11,016 nt of DNA from Acidimicrobiia bacterium (GCA_009377735.1 WHTL01000115.1:1-11016), one strand, 5' to 3'; numbered from the stretch's first letter, positions 1-7,208 are shown. Numbers and translations are program-made. The notes: a model not told the origin generated them from the sequence alone.

Positions 1-2
1 CC

Positions 3-360
3 GAATTTGTCCTCAACCTGACCGATGACGACGGACAAGAATCGATCGAGCTTGCCCTGGCTGATCCGATCGTTCAGAAGCCACTCGAAGCCTTGCTGGA
101 AACCGGGCCGGAACGTCGCTTGTCGCCGTTGGGAGATGGATCGGTACAGGAGTTGTGGATCTATCCAGGGTTAGCGCTCGGTGCTCCCGACACATGGTCC
201 TCATCGGACATGAGCTGGTCGAACGCGGTGTGATCAACGGAGATGAGCTAAGGGAGAGTCGCGACGTCGGGTGGTACCTCGGAATGAGTGCAGGTTTCGC
301 CCCGGACGGGAGATGGGTGTTCCTGGTGAGGGACCGGGCGAAAAAGCTTGAGGATGATGC
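3..360 (+). pseudogene. Remnant of an unidentified protein gene, apparently frameshifted, 5' end outside window
   Basis: I do not recognise the family. Reading from base 3 gives a protein-like stretch with mostly G/C-ending codons (for example IELALADPIVQKPLEALL, then GDGSVQELWIYPG) up to about base 175, and that frame stops at TGA 231-233. From about base 176 the plausible protein continues in the neighbouring frame (HELVERGVINGDELR, then GWYLGMSAGFAPDGRWVF) until about 360, where that frame becomes only the antisense of the convergent livF remnant. The simplest reading is one gene that has suffered a frameshift and lost its 3' end, lying tail-to-tail with other broken genes. Two overlapping genes, or chance open frames, are alternatives. 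Both ends are approximate. Confidence 0.4.
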
Positions 361-367
361 GAGTGGA

Positions 368-1075
368 TCAACCGGACCGGCCCAACACGATGAGCCGACT
401 GATCTCTTCAAGTTCGAGGGCGTCATGATCAGAAAACTCCTCGACAATGGTGCCCCGATCCATGATGAGCAGTCGGTCGCTTACCGCGAGCGCAACATCA
501 AGACTCTGTTCCACAAGGAGGATGCTGAGGCCGACTTGTTTCATCTGGATGAGGCTATCGCATATCTTGGCGACGAGTATGGGAGCGAGGCCTTCGGTGG
601 GTTCATCCATCAGGACCAGATTGGGTTCGGTGAGGAGCGCCCGGGCGATTGCAAGCATGGATCGTTCTCCCCCCGAGAGGCTAGGAGCCGGAGAAGACGC
701 TCGTTGTCGCAGGATGGGGAACATATCGAAGATGTGCTCACGCCGGTCAGAATCTGCTACTCGGCGAGCCAAATCCAGATGTTCTTGGACCGACAACGAC
801 TCGAAGAGCCGCCGACCTTGGGGGACCAATGCGATGCCGAGATATGCCATGTCCGAGGTTGAAATCTGATCAAGCCGGTTCTCGCCATACTCCACGACGC
901 CTTCGATGCGTGGCCCCATTTGAAGAATCGACTCGACCAATGTGGTCTTACCAACACCGTTCCTCCCGACGATTGCAACGGCCTCCCCTGGCGCTACCTC
1001 CAGGTTCACCTCGTGAAGAATGTGGCTGTGTTCCCGCCAGGCATTCAGAACCGGCCACCCTTAGGGTGTCGTCAC
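368..1075 (-). pseudogene. livF: livF-type ABC transporter ATPase, interrupted by an early stop codon
   Basis: This resembles LivF, the second ATPase of branched-chain amino acid (HAAT) importers. The natural start is probably GTG at 1075-1073, which forms a GTGA overlap with the stop of the upstream livG remnant, a classic operon junction. That frame reads M-T-T-P and then TAA at 1063-1061. After the stop it continues as LivF-like sequence (PVLNAWREHSHILHEV). The only later usual start is GTG at 1009, which would give 213 aa lacking the first beta strand and A-loop. Counted from there, Walker A is GRNGVGKT (15-22), the signature is LSGGE (111-115), Walker B is LVLMDEP (131-137), and the LivF-like VEQ follows. 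Just before Walker A, WREHSH replaces the usual WYGESH, so the A-loop Tyr is lost. A shortened protein may still be made, but with its truncated partner gene it is best read as decaying. The intact livF at 6495 is a different, diverged copy. Confidence 0.6.
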
Positions 1076-1734
1076 TGGGAACCAAGGTACACCTCCCTCA
1101 CCCGTTCATCCTCACGCACTTCCTGTGCGGGGCCCGTCGTCACCAGAGAGCCGAGATTGAGCACCGACACCGAGTCGGCGAATGCGAAGATCATCTCGAC
1201 GTCGTGCTCGATCATCACAATGGTTAGATCCTCAGGCAAACCAACCAGCACCTGCAGCATCTCGTCCCGTTCCGCAATGGACAGACCCGCCGCTGGCTCG
1301 TCGAGTAGTAGCACCCTGGGCTCAGCGGCCAACGCCATAGCCAGTTCGACCCGGCGACGATCCCCATAGCTCAGCCGGTCCAAACGTTGATGCGACACGT
1401 CGCTTAGACCGAGCATTTCCAATGTTGCTTCGACTCGACTAACGCTGGCCGACGCCGCCGAATATGGACGCCACCAGGATCGATGCTCCCCGGATACCAC
1501 CAGGCTCCCCAGCATCACGTTCTCGACTGTAGTCAGACCCGGCATCAGATTGGTGATCTGGAAGGTGCGGATCAACCCGCTACGGGCACGGGCGGCGGCG
1601 CTTTGATCTGTGAGCTCGGTGTCGAAGAGCCGTATATGCCCTTCTATGGTCGAGGTGAAGCCGGTGATAGCGTTAAACAGTGTCGTCTCACCTGTGGCGC
1701 GGTGACAACGGAGATGGCGCCCCCGAGTTCTCAC
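1072..1734 (-). pseudogene. livG: livG-type ABC transporter ATPase, 5'-truncated within Walker A
   Basis: The body is a clear LivG-type ATPase: FNAITGF after Walker A, Q-loop region RTFQITNLMPG, signature LSYGDRRRVE (residues 121-130 from the GTG at 1734), Walker B VLLLDEPAAGLS (141-152) and H-loop IEHD (H177). The front is broken. A normal LivG has about 40 residues before GPNGAGKTT. Here only 10-12 unrelated residues precede CHRATGETT, in which the catalytic Walker A Lys is Glu and the other glycines are mostly lost. A stop codon (TGA, 1737-1735) lies directly upstream in frame. The 3' end of the GntR regulator gene runs into the same bases (its stop is at 1690-1688). A deletion that joined gntR to the inside of livG explains this. 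ATP binding should be abolished even if the piece is translated. It is only distantly similar to the intact LivG at 5750. Confidence 0.7.
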
Positions 1735-2386
1735 TCAGCCGTAGTCTCGGACGCAGCAGCTCGAGCTGGGAGAGGTGTTGAAGACTCCGATTCACATGCT
1801 CCCGGCTCAGCTCCGCGGCACGGTCTCCGTCTCCCTCAAGTATCGCCCGGAAGATCTCAGTGTGTTCATCGACCGTCTCGAGCAGACGCTCTCGATTTGT
1901 GCCGGCCAAGCGCCGAGCTCGTCGAATCTGAGTCCACACCTGGGTGAGATAGTCACTGAGTCGGCTGTTTCCGGCCAGTTCCAGGGTGCAAGCATCAAGA
2001 CGGGCGATGAGGTCGTAATACGACGAGACATCCTCTTCGATCAGGCTGGTGCCACGTTCCTCCAGCTCCTCCAGAAGAGGGATCACTCGCTCCCGATCGT
2101 CCGCCCAGGCGGCCAGCTGCACCGCATATGGCTCGAGGGCATCCCGAAGCTGGAAGAGCTCGTACAGGTCGGGGATGGCTATCTCGGTAACGAAGGCGCC
2201 GCGCCCCGGAACAAGACGGGCCAACCCCTCCCGCGCCAGTTCGTGGAGTGCCTCACGGACCGGGGTCCGGCTGGTGCCGGTTTGTGTGGCCAAGTGCTGT
2301 TCCCGCAACGGCTCCCCCGGCTTCAAGTCGCCCCCGAGGATCATCGACTTCATTTGCTCGTAGGCCTGGTCACGTTGTGACACCAC
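1688..2386 (-). CDS. GntR-family transcriptional regulator, FCD (FadR/VanR-like) subfamily
   Basis: This is a 232-aa cytoplasmic DNA-binding regulator. Residues about 5-70 are a GntR winged helix-turn-helix (TGTSRTPVREALHEL at 36-50, wing PGRGAFV at 60-66). Residues about 75-205 are an all-helical FCD effector domain. Conserved FCD histidines are visible at H175 (DEHTEIF) and H197 (REHV), but the usual D-x3-H pair nine residues before GN reads I127/D131, so the metal site looks altered. The GTG at 2386 is preceded by AGGGGG (2397-2392) at 5 nt; GTG 2383 is an equally spaced alternative. The gene is divergent from the importer and catabolic operon, 54 bp away, so it most likely represses that operon and itself and releases DNA on binding the substrate or an intermediate. 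The last 25 or so residues (LRPRLRLSENSGAP onward) fall outside the domain and reach the livG breakpoint, so the C-terminus may not be original. Confidence 0.85.
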   Translation of the reverse strand: MVSQRDQAYEQMKSMILGGDLKPGEPLREQHLATQTGTSRTPVREALHELAREGLARLVPGRGAFVTEIAIPDLYELFQLRDALEPYAVQLAAWADDRERVIPLLEELEERGTSLIEEDVSSYYDLIARLDACTLELAGNSRLSDYLTQVWTQIRRARRLAGTNRERLLETVDEHTEIFRAILEGDGDRAAELSREHVNRSLQHLSQLELLRPRLRLSENSGAPSPLSPRHR

Positions 2387-2440
2387 AACAACCCCCTGTG
2401 GACAGTTGACATGCTGATTGCATATTGGCAGTATACAATT
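2387..2440. promoter_or_regulatory. Divergent promoter/operator region for the GntR gene and the importer operon
   Basis: Everything between the two divergent start codons is 54 bp. For the plus strand there is a perfect -35 TTGACA (2406-2411); 17 bp further lies CAGTAT (2429-2434), a poor -10 that would put the start of transcription near the ATG. TATACA (2432-2437) and TACAAT (2434-2439) look better, but their spacing is 20-22 bp. For the minus strand TATACT (2435-2430) is a good -10 with a weak -35, TGTGAA (2458-2453), lying inside the plus-strand gene. This gives the regulator a leader of about 37 nt with an AGGGGG ribosome binding site. The region is inferred from sequence only. Confidence 0.55.
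2427..2440. promoter_or_regulatory. Candidate GntR/FCD operator centred on GTATAC
   Basis: The perfect 6-bp palindrome GTATAC (2431-2436) sits in GGCAGTATACAATT. FCD-type GntR regulators commonly bind sites close to TTGTATACAA; here the right half matches (ATACAA) and the left half carries CA instead of TT. The site covers the regulator's -10 and lies just upstream of the importer operon's first codon, so one bound dimer could block both transcription units. I noticed no second copy of the core in the window. That this regulator binds here is inferred. Confidence 0.45.
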
Positions 2441-3799
2441 ATGAGGAACTCATTCACACGACTCTCCGCCCTGTTGGTCGCTCTTGTTCTCGTTCTGGCA
2501 GCATGCGGCGGCGACAGTTCAGGTGGAGACACCACCGCGTCCCCCGAGACCACCGCTTCCGGCGCTTCGACAGACACCGAGCCTGACAGCACGACGGCTA
2601 CAACGGCGGCAGCGGCGGCGGCGACCGACACGACGGAGTCTGGTGGCGAGAGGGGCTCCGACGCTACCCAAGGAGTCACCGACGACACCATCAAGATCGG
2701 GGTCTTCGCCCCGTACTCGGGTGACGCCGCCGTCTACAGCAAGGCGGCCAACCTCGCCGAGGCGATGTACAACCAGATCAATGAGGAGGGCGGCATCAAC
2801 GGCCGTCAGATCGAGGTCATCACAGTCGACTCGGCATGCGATGCCACCAGTGTCTCGGCCCTCATCCGCCGTTTCGTGGAGCAGGACCAGGTGTTCATGA
2901 TCCACGGTGGCTCTTGCAGCAACGCCATCGTGGCAGCCAAGCCACTGATCGAGGAGCTCGGCGTTCCGTTCCTGTCGATGAACGCCGCCAGCCCAATCAT
3001 CTCCGATCCCCCACTCCGCAACCTCTTCCACCCCAAGCCGACGGCCGAGGAGTATTCGATAGGTGTAGCCGAGTTCATCGCCTCCAACCCCGAGGCGGAG
3101 ACGACCGCAATCGTTGCCCAGAGCGACGAGTGGGGTCAATCATGGGTTCCTCCAACCCAGGAGACACTCGAAGCGGAGGGTCTGAATGTCGCCGCGGTCG
3201 AGGACATGGAACCTGAAGTCGGCGACGCCACTCCCGTTATCCGCAGAGCCCTCAGTGTCGATACCGACATGCTGGCCGTGTATGCGTATCCGCAACCGAT
3301 GACCGTCTTCCTGCGGGGTGCTCGACCCCAGGGCCTGACACAACCGATCGTGACCGGTGACGGCACCCGTCCCGACGAGCAGTTCGATCGGCTCGGCGAT
3401 CGGTCCCTGGCAGAGAACTTCTTCAGCGCCTATGCCTTCACCGAGCCGTTCGACTCGCCGACCTTCGATGACCTGCAGACCCTCTTCGAGTCCGAGTACT
3501 CCAATCTCGAGTGGGACTCGGTGGCTATCGAGGGTGCGGTGAGCACCGAATTCAACCTGGCTGTCCTCGAGGAGCTCGGCGATGACCTGACGTGGGAGAA
3601 CTGGATAACCACCGCCGAGACACTCGAGATGGACACGCTCGTCGGAGGGCCCATGTCGTTCGGTGTGTTCGATCCCAACGACAAGACGACCCGTCGGCCC
3701 GGTTCGACCGTGCGGTTCTCCGCGCTGGACCCCACCACCACGGGGAGTGAGACCGTCGTGATCGAGAATTGGGATGAGTGGCTAGCTCTCCAGCCGTAA
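2441..3799 (+). CDS. HAAT-family ABC transporter substrate-binding lipoprotein (LivJ/LivK-like)
   Basis: This is a 452-aa extracytoplasmic receptor that would deliver the solute to the LivHM permease. MRNSFTRLSA starts a short basic n-region, followed by a hydrophobic core and a lipobox L-A-A-C with the lipidated Cys at 22. Residues 23-80 are a flexible Gly/Ser/Thr/Ala/Asp tether, as often seen in Actinobacteria. The type I periplasmic-binding fold (Peripla_BP_6) runs from about 84 (IKIGVFAPYSGD) to about 450, with NQINEEGGINGRQIE typical of the family. Cys133 and Cys159 are spaced like the disulfide pair of E. coli LivJ. The start is taken at ATG 2441 because the in-frame ATG 2411 would put ten extra residues (MLIAYWQYTI) before a textbook signal peptide. 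No Shine-Dalgarno precedes 2441, so leaderless translation is possible. The ligand cannot be deduced; the operon suggests a small cyclic or amide-containing N compound rather than leucine. Confidence 0.92.
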   Translation: MRNSFTRLSALLVALVLVLAACGGDSSGGDTTASPETTASGASTDTEPDSTTATTAAAAAATDTTESGGERGSDATQGVTDDTIKIGVFAPYSGDAAVYSKAANLAEAMYNQINEEGGINGRQIEVITVDSACDATSVSALIRRFVEQDQVFMIHGGSCSNAIVAAKPLIEELGVPFLSMNAASPIISDPPLRNLFHPKPTAEEYSIGVAEFIASNPEAETTAIVAQSDEWGQSWVPPTQETLEAEGLNVAAVEDMEPEVGDATPVIRRALSVDTDMLAVYAYPQPMTVFLRGARPQGLTQPIVTGDGTRPDEQFDRLGDRSLAENFFSAYAFTEPFDSPTFDDLQTLFESEYSNLEWDSVAIEGAVSTEFNLAVLEELGDDLTWENWITTAETLEMDTLVGGPMSFGVFDPNDKTTRRPGSTVRFSALDPTTTGSETVVIENWDEWLALQP

Positions 3800-3814
3800 G
3801 GGCACGAGGGCTAG
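3782..3814 (+). promoter_or_regulatory. Intercistronic RNA hairpin spanning the receptor gene stop codon
   Basis: CTAGCTCTC (3782-3790) pairs with GAGGGCTAG (3806-3814) over nine positions, with one G-U pair. Inside the loop, GCC (3793-3795) can pair with GGC (3801-3803) around GTAAG, which contains the stop codon. No U-run follows, so it is not a standard intrinsic terminator. It may stabilise the receptor mRNA 3' end or reduce read-through into livH, since receptors are usually needed in excess over permeases. Just after it, CGGCCGGCCG (3817-3826) is a perfect 10-bp palindrome. Confidence 0.35.
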
Positions 3815-3843
3815 ACCGGCCGGCCGCCTGATGTGATCAGACG

Positions 3844-4725
3844 TTGACCGACTTTATTCAGATACTGATCTCGGGTTTGGGGCAAGGGAGTGTCTACGCC
3901 CTCGTCGCCTTGGGAATGACCCTCATCTACCGGTCGACCTCGACCCTCAACTTCGCCCACGGCGGCCTGTTCATGCTCGGGCCCTTCCTAAGCCTCATTG
4001 CAATTGGGCGAGGGGTGCCGGTCGGCCTCGCCCTCCTCCTCTCCCTGGTCATCGTGGGTGTCCTGGGCGTCATCATCGACCGCGTCGCCTTCGAGCCGCT
4101 CCTGAACAAGGACCATGTGACACAGGTGTTCGCCACCGTCGCAGTGGGCTTCATCCTGATTGGTGCGGCGAGATACTTCACCGTGGATCTTCTCCCCATG
4201 GCCCCCCTCTTCTCCGAGACGCCCTATCTCGAGATGGGGGATGCCGTGGTTGGCACCCAGTATCTGGTGATGATCGCCACGCTCATTGTCGTGGCTGTGG
4301 TCCTGGCACTCTTCTTTCTTCGCACCCGGGTCGGCTTGATCGTCCGCGCCACCACGCAGAATCTCCGAGGGGCCGAGTTGTCTGGAATCAACGTCCGCCG
4401 GGTGTTCCAACTCATGTGGGGCATCGGGGCTTTCCTGGCGGCTCTCGCCGGTGTTCTTGCGGGACCGACGATGCTCGTGAGCGCAGATATGGGTGAACGT
4501 CCGATGATCATCGGTCTGGCTGCCATGGTGCTTGGAGGGTTCGGGAAGATAACGGGTGCGGTGCTCGGCGGCATCCTGCTGGGCCTGCTGGAGACGTTCA
4601 GTGCGTTCTACGTTTCCACAGCTCTGGGAGATGTCACCGGGCTCCTCATAATCCTGATAGTCCTGGTGCTCAGACCGGCTGGTTTGCTCGGTGCCAGTGA
4701 CGTGAAGGTGCAGGGCACGACATGA
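3844..4725 (+). CDS. livH: HAAT ABC transporter permease LivH
   Basis: This 293-aa integral membrane protein forms one half of the translocation pore with LivM. It is hydrophobic throughout, with about eight membrane segments. Family marks are GLGQGSVYALVALG (11-24), NFAHGGLFMLG (36-46), and the cytoplasmic coupling segment RGAELSGINVRRV (175-187) that contacts the ATPases. Its length is normal for LivH. Translation appears to start at TTG 3844, because the frame has a TGA just upstream (3829-3831) and the N-terminus MTDFIQ fits LivH exactly. No convincing Shine-Dalgarno is visible in the 44-nt gap after the receptor gene, so expression may be lower than that of the receptor. The stop overlaps the livM start (ATGA, 4722-4725). 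Confidence 0.93.
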   Translation: MTDFIQILISGLGQGSVYALVALGMTLIYRSTSTLNFAHGGLFMLGPFLSLIAIGRGVPVGLALLLSLVIVGVLGVIIDRVAFEPLLNKDHVTQVFATVAVGFILIGAARYFTVDLLPMAPLFSETPYLEMGDAVVGTQYLVMIATLIVVAVVLALFFLRTRVGLIVRATTQNLRGAELSGINVRRVFQLMWGIGAFLAALAGVLAGPTMLVSADMGERPMIIGLAAMVLGGFGKITGAVLGGILLGLLETFSAFYVSTALGDVTGLLIILIVLVLRPAGLLGASDVKVQGTT

Positions 4726-5753
4726 GCGACCGCGCCTCCTTGGATTCGGCCCAGTCGGAAGCACAGGACAATGCGGACGCCACGGCGCCGACGACCGGAG
4801 GCCGGAGGATTCGAATACCAAGCCTTCTGGGTCTCGTTGGCTTGGTGGTTGGTCTCGTCTTCGCCCTGTTCGCCGATGGGTACCAACTCTTCGTCCTCAG
4901 CCTCATGTGCATCTTCGGCGTCGCTGCCATCGGGTTGAACATCTCTCTCGGCTGGACGGGGATGCTGGTGTTCTCCGGTTCGGCCTTCTTCGGTGTCGGG
5001 GCCCTGGTGTCGGGACGTCTCATCAACACCGGTCTCCCCGCCGAACTTTCGATCCTCGCAGCTGGCGTCGTGGGTCTCGTCACCGCCGCTCTATATGGCG
5101 CAATCACGGTCCGGTTGAACCGCTACTACTTCGCCGTGACGGGCATTGCCATAATGGCGATCCTCCACTTCGTCTACCAGACCTTCCCCGCCATTGGCGG
5201 CGGTTACAGCGGCTTCACGGTGGAGACTCCTACCCTGGCGGTGCTCGGTGGCGCGGCCTCCAAAACCCCTACCACCCTCTACCTAGTGGGCCTCGCTCTT
5301 CTTGCTCTGACGTATATAGCGGTACGCAGGCTGGAGACGACACCCCTCGGACGAGGGTGGAGGGTCGTCCGACAGAGCGCCAGCACCGCCGAAGCGCTGG
5401 GGATCAACGTCTGGCGAAGCAAGGTGATCTCCTTCGCCATATCGATGGCATTCGTCGCCGTTGCCGGTGCATGGCACGTGGTGGTCACGGCACGCTTCCT
5501 GCCAGAGTCCTACATGTTCACCGACCTCCTGTTCATGTTCCTGATCTTGATCGTCGGTGGGCTCGGGTCGATCAACGGCATGGTCCTGGGCGCCGCCTTC
5601 CTCGTGGGTGTCCGGGAGTATCTGCGGGGCTTCCCCGGCTTGAGTGAGCTCATCTACGGGGTGGTGCTCCTCGCTGTAGTGCTCTTCTTCTCCCAGGGGA
5701 TCTACGGTGCCGTGCGTCGCAAGTTGCGATCGCTTCGCGAGGGAGTTGTATGA
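4722..5753 (+). CDS. livM: HAAT ABC transporter permease LivM
   Basis: This 343-aa membrane protein is the second half of the pore. Residues 1-30 are hydrophilic and acidic, rich in Ala/Ser/Asp, and presumably cytoplasmic. About nine to ten membrane segments follow. Family marks are GLNISLGWTGMLVFSG (71-86, the LivM counterpart of GLNLLLGYTGQ), FFGVGALVSG (89-98), the coupling loop AEALGINVWRSKV (223-235) and LIVGGLGSINGMVLG near the C-terminus. The ATG overlaps the livH stop by 4 nt; GAAGG at 4704-4708 is a weak, distant ribosome site, so translational coupling is likely. The gene ends in another ATGA overlap, with livG. Confidence 0.93.
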   Translation: MSDRASLDSAQSEAQDNADATAPTTGGRRIRIPSLLGLVGLVVGLVFALFADGYQLFVLSLMCIFGVAAIGLNISLGWTGMLVFSGSAFFGVGALVSGRLINTGLPAELSILAAGVVGLVTAALYGAITVRLNRYYFAVTGIAIMAILHFVYQTFPAIGGGYSGFTVETPTLAVLGGAASKTPTTLYLVGLALLALTYIAVRRLETTPLGRGWRVVRQSASTAEALGINVWRSKVISFAISMAFVAVAGAWHVVVTARFLPESYMFTDLLFMFLILIVGGLGSINGMVLGAAFLVGVREYLRGFPGLSELIYGVVLLAVVLFFSQGIYGAVRRKLRSLREGVV

Positions 5754-6502
5754 CGGCGGGAGACATCGTCCTCGAGGCAAGAGACGTCTCCGTCCATTTC
5801 GGAGGACTCAAGGCCGTGGACGGCATGGATATCGAAGTGCGCCGCAGCTCGGTGACGGGGCTCATGGGGCCGAACGGTGCCGGCAAGACCACCTTCTTCA
5901 ATACCCTGAGCGGACATCAAGAGACCGTCTCAGGTGTGGTCTCCCTCGAAGGAGAGGACGTCACCCACCTCGCGGCTCACGCCCGAGCGAAACTCGGTAT
6001 CGCTCGGACATTCCAGCTCGGGGGTCTCGTCGATGATCTGACCGTGCTCGAGAACGTCGCACTGGGAGTTGACCACTTCGGACGAATCGCCGGCAACTCG
6101 GTGGGTCGTCAGGAGACCAGGGCCCGTGCCAGGAAGTGGGTCGAGACCTTCGGCCTGGGCGACGTCGTCGATCGGATCGGCGGCGACCTTGGTGCCGGGT
6201 TACGCCGCAAGGCCGAGATCGCCAGGACATTGGCGGCGGGCGCGCACGTGGTGTTGCTCGACGAACCGGCCGCCGGTCTCAGCAAAGCGGAACGCGAGGA
6301 TCTGACGGTGACCCTGCGAGAGATCGCCGAGCAGGGGAAGGCCGTCCTGGTCACCGACCATTCGACCGATTTCCTCTTCGCCAGTGCCGACGAGGTCGTG
6401 GTGATGAACTTCGGCACATACCTCTTCGAGGGAACGCCCGAAGAGGTCCAAAAGCACCCCGACGTGATCCGCGCCTACCTTGGGGGCGGGCCCGATGCCT
6501 GA
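5750..6502 (+). CDS. livG: HAAT ABC transporter ATPase LivG
   Basis: This 250-aa peripheral ATPase hydrolyses ATP to drive transport through LivHM. Walker A is GPNGAGKTT (40-48, K46), the Q-loop is RTFQLGG (86-92), Walker B is VVLLDEPAAGLS (167-178, E172) and the H-loop His is H204 (TDHSTDF). The signature segment reads LGAGLRRKAE (147-156) rather than LSGGQ. LivG proteins often vary here (LPYG and LPTG types), so this is probably functional. TDH replaces the more usual IEHD at the switch. GAGGGAG (5739-5745) lies 4 nt before the ATG, which overlaps the livM stop. All essential motifs are intact, unlike in the livG remnant at 1072-1734. Confidence 0.93.
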   Translation: MTAGDIVLEARDVSVHFGGLKAVDGMDIEVRRSSVTGLMGPNGAGKTTFFNTLSGHQETVSGVVSLEGEDVTHLAAHARAKLGIARTFQLGGLVDDLTVLENVALGVDHFGRIAGNSVGRQETRARARKWVETFGLGDVVDRIGGDLGAGLRRKAEIARTLAAGAHVVLLDEPAAGLSKAEREDLTVTLREIAEQGKAVLVTDHSTDFLFASADEVVVMNFGTYLFEGTPEEVQKHPDVIRAYLGGGPDA

Positions 6503-7208
6503 CCCCATTCTCAGCGTCACCGGCGTCACCGCACTCCGCGAGCGTATCGAAGTCGTCACGGACTTCTCAGCCGATCTTGGTGAGGGTGAGTTCGTTGGTC
6601 TTCTCGGGGCGAACGGAGCCGGGAAGACCACCTGCGTCGATGCCATCTGTGGCTTCGCACCCAAGAAGAAAGGAAGCGTCCACTTCGACGGCGCCGACAT
6701 CACCGGACTGAGCCCCCACCAGATCGCACGTCGGGGCCTGATCCAGGTGTCCCAGGACCGGGAACTCTTCTCCGGATTCACCGTCGAAGAGAACATCGTG
6801 GTAGGTAGCCGTGCCGCGGCGGATCGGGCGGAACCCTCAAGCGTTGACTCGGTTTATGAGTTGTTTCCCAGGCTGTTGGAGCGACGATCCCAGCAGGCCG
6901 GTTCCTTGAGCGGCGGCGAGCAACAGATGCTGGCCATCGCCCGGGCGTTGGTGGGCGATCCCCGGTTCCTGATCCTCGATGAGCCCACGTCCGGTTTGGC
7001 TCCTGTGGTGGTGCGCGAGGTGATGGAGTTCCTGGGATCTCTGAAATCGAGCGGTCTTTCCATTCTCCTTGTGGAGCAGAATGTGCAGGTGGCGGTGGAG
7101 CTGTGCGACCGCATCATCGTGCTCCGCAACGGCGAAAAGATCTTCGATGGCGCCAGAGACGAACTCGGCAGCGACCCCGTCGACAAACTTGGAGAAATGT
7201 ATGTCTGA
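6495..7208 (+). CDS. livF: HAAT ABC transporter ATPase LivF
   Basis: This 237-aa ATPase is the partner of LivG. Walker A is GANGAGKTT (38-46, K44), the signature LSGGEQQML is at 138-146, Walker B is FLILDEPTSGLAP (158-170, E163), and the LivF-typical LLVEQN has Gln where other ABC proteins have the switch His. I place the start at ATG 6495 (MPDPILSVTGV), 8 nt inside the end of livG and preceded by a G-rich ribosome-binding stretch. An upstream GTG at 6480 would add only MGAGP. The gene overlaps the following amidohydrolase by 8 nt (ATG at 7201), so transporter and catabolic genes are transcribed and probably translated as one unit. Confidence 0.93.
   Translation: MPDPILSVTGVTALRERIEVVTDFSADLGEGEFVGLLGANGAGKTTCVDAICGFAPKKKGSVHFDGADITGLSPHQIARRGLIQVSQDRELFSGFTVEENIVVGSRAAADRAEPSSVDSVYELFPRLLERRSQQAGSLSGGEQQMLAIARALVGDPRFLILDEPTSGLAPVVVREVMEFLGSLKSSGLSILLVEQNVQVAVELCDRIIVLRNGEKIFDGARDELGSDPVDKLGEMYV

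Noticed and set aside
361..862. Open plus-strand frame continuing from the left remnant to 862
   Set aside because: From about 361 it is exactly antisense to livF motifs and has no protein-like features of its own.
2411..2423. ATGC-5-GCAT inverted repeat as a second operator
   Set aside because: The 4-bp arms do not extend outward and occur easily by chance.
2411..2440. ATG 2411 as the receptor start
   Set aside because: It would add MLIAYWQYTI before a complete lipoprotein signal peptide and overlaps the -35 element.
2519..3139. 206-codon open frame on the minus strand
   Set aside because: Antisense to the receptor gene, with Arg/Gly-rich low-complexity sequence and no recognisable domain.
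3817..3826. CGGCCGGCCG palindrome as an intrinsic terminator
   Set aside because: It has no loop and no downstream T-run, and the operon clearly continues into livH.
3988..4821. 277-codon open frame on the minus strand
   Set aside because: Antisense to livH and the start of livM; its composition is His/Glu/Asp-rich, as expected from the reverse complement of hydrophobic codons.
7069..7200. Longer N-terminus for the amidohydrolase
   Set aside because: These codons overlap livF in another frame and give a Trp/Cys/Arg-rich non-family sequence; ATG 7201 has a ribosome site and fits the family.
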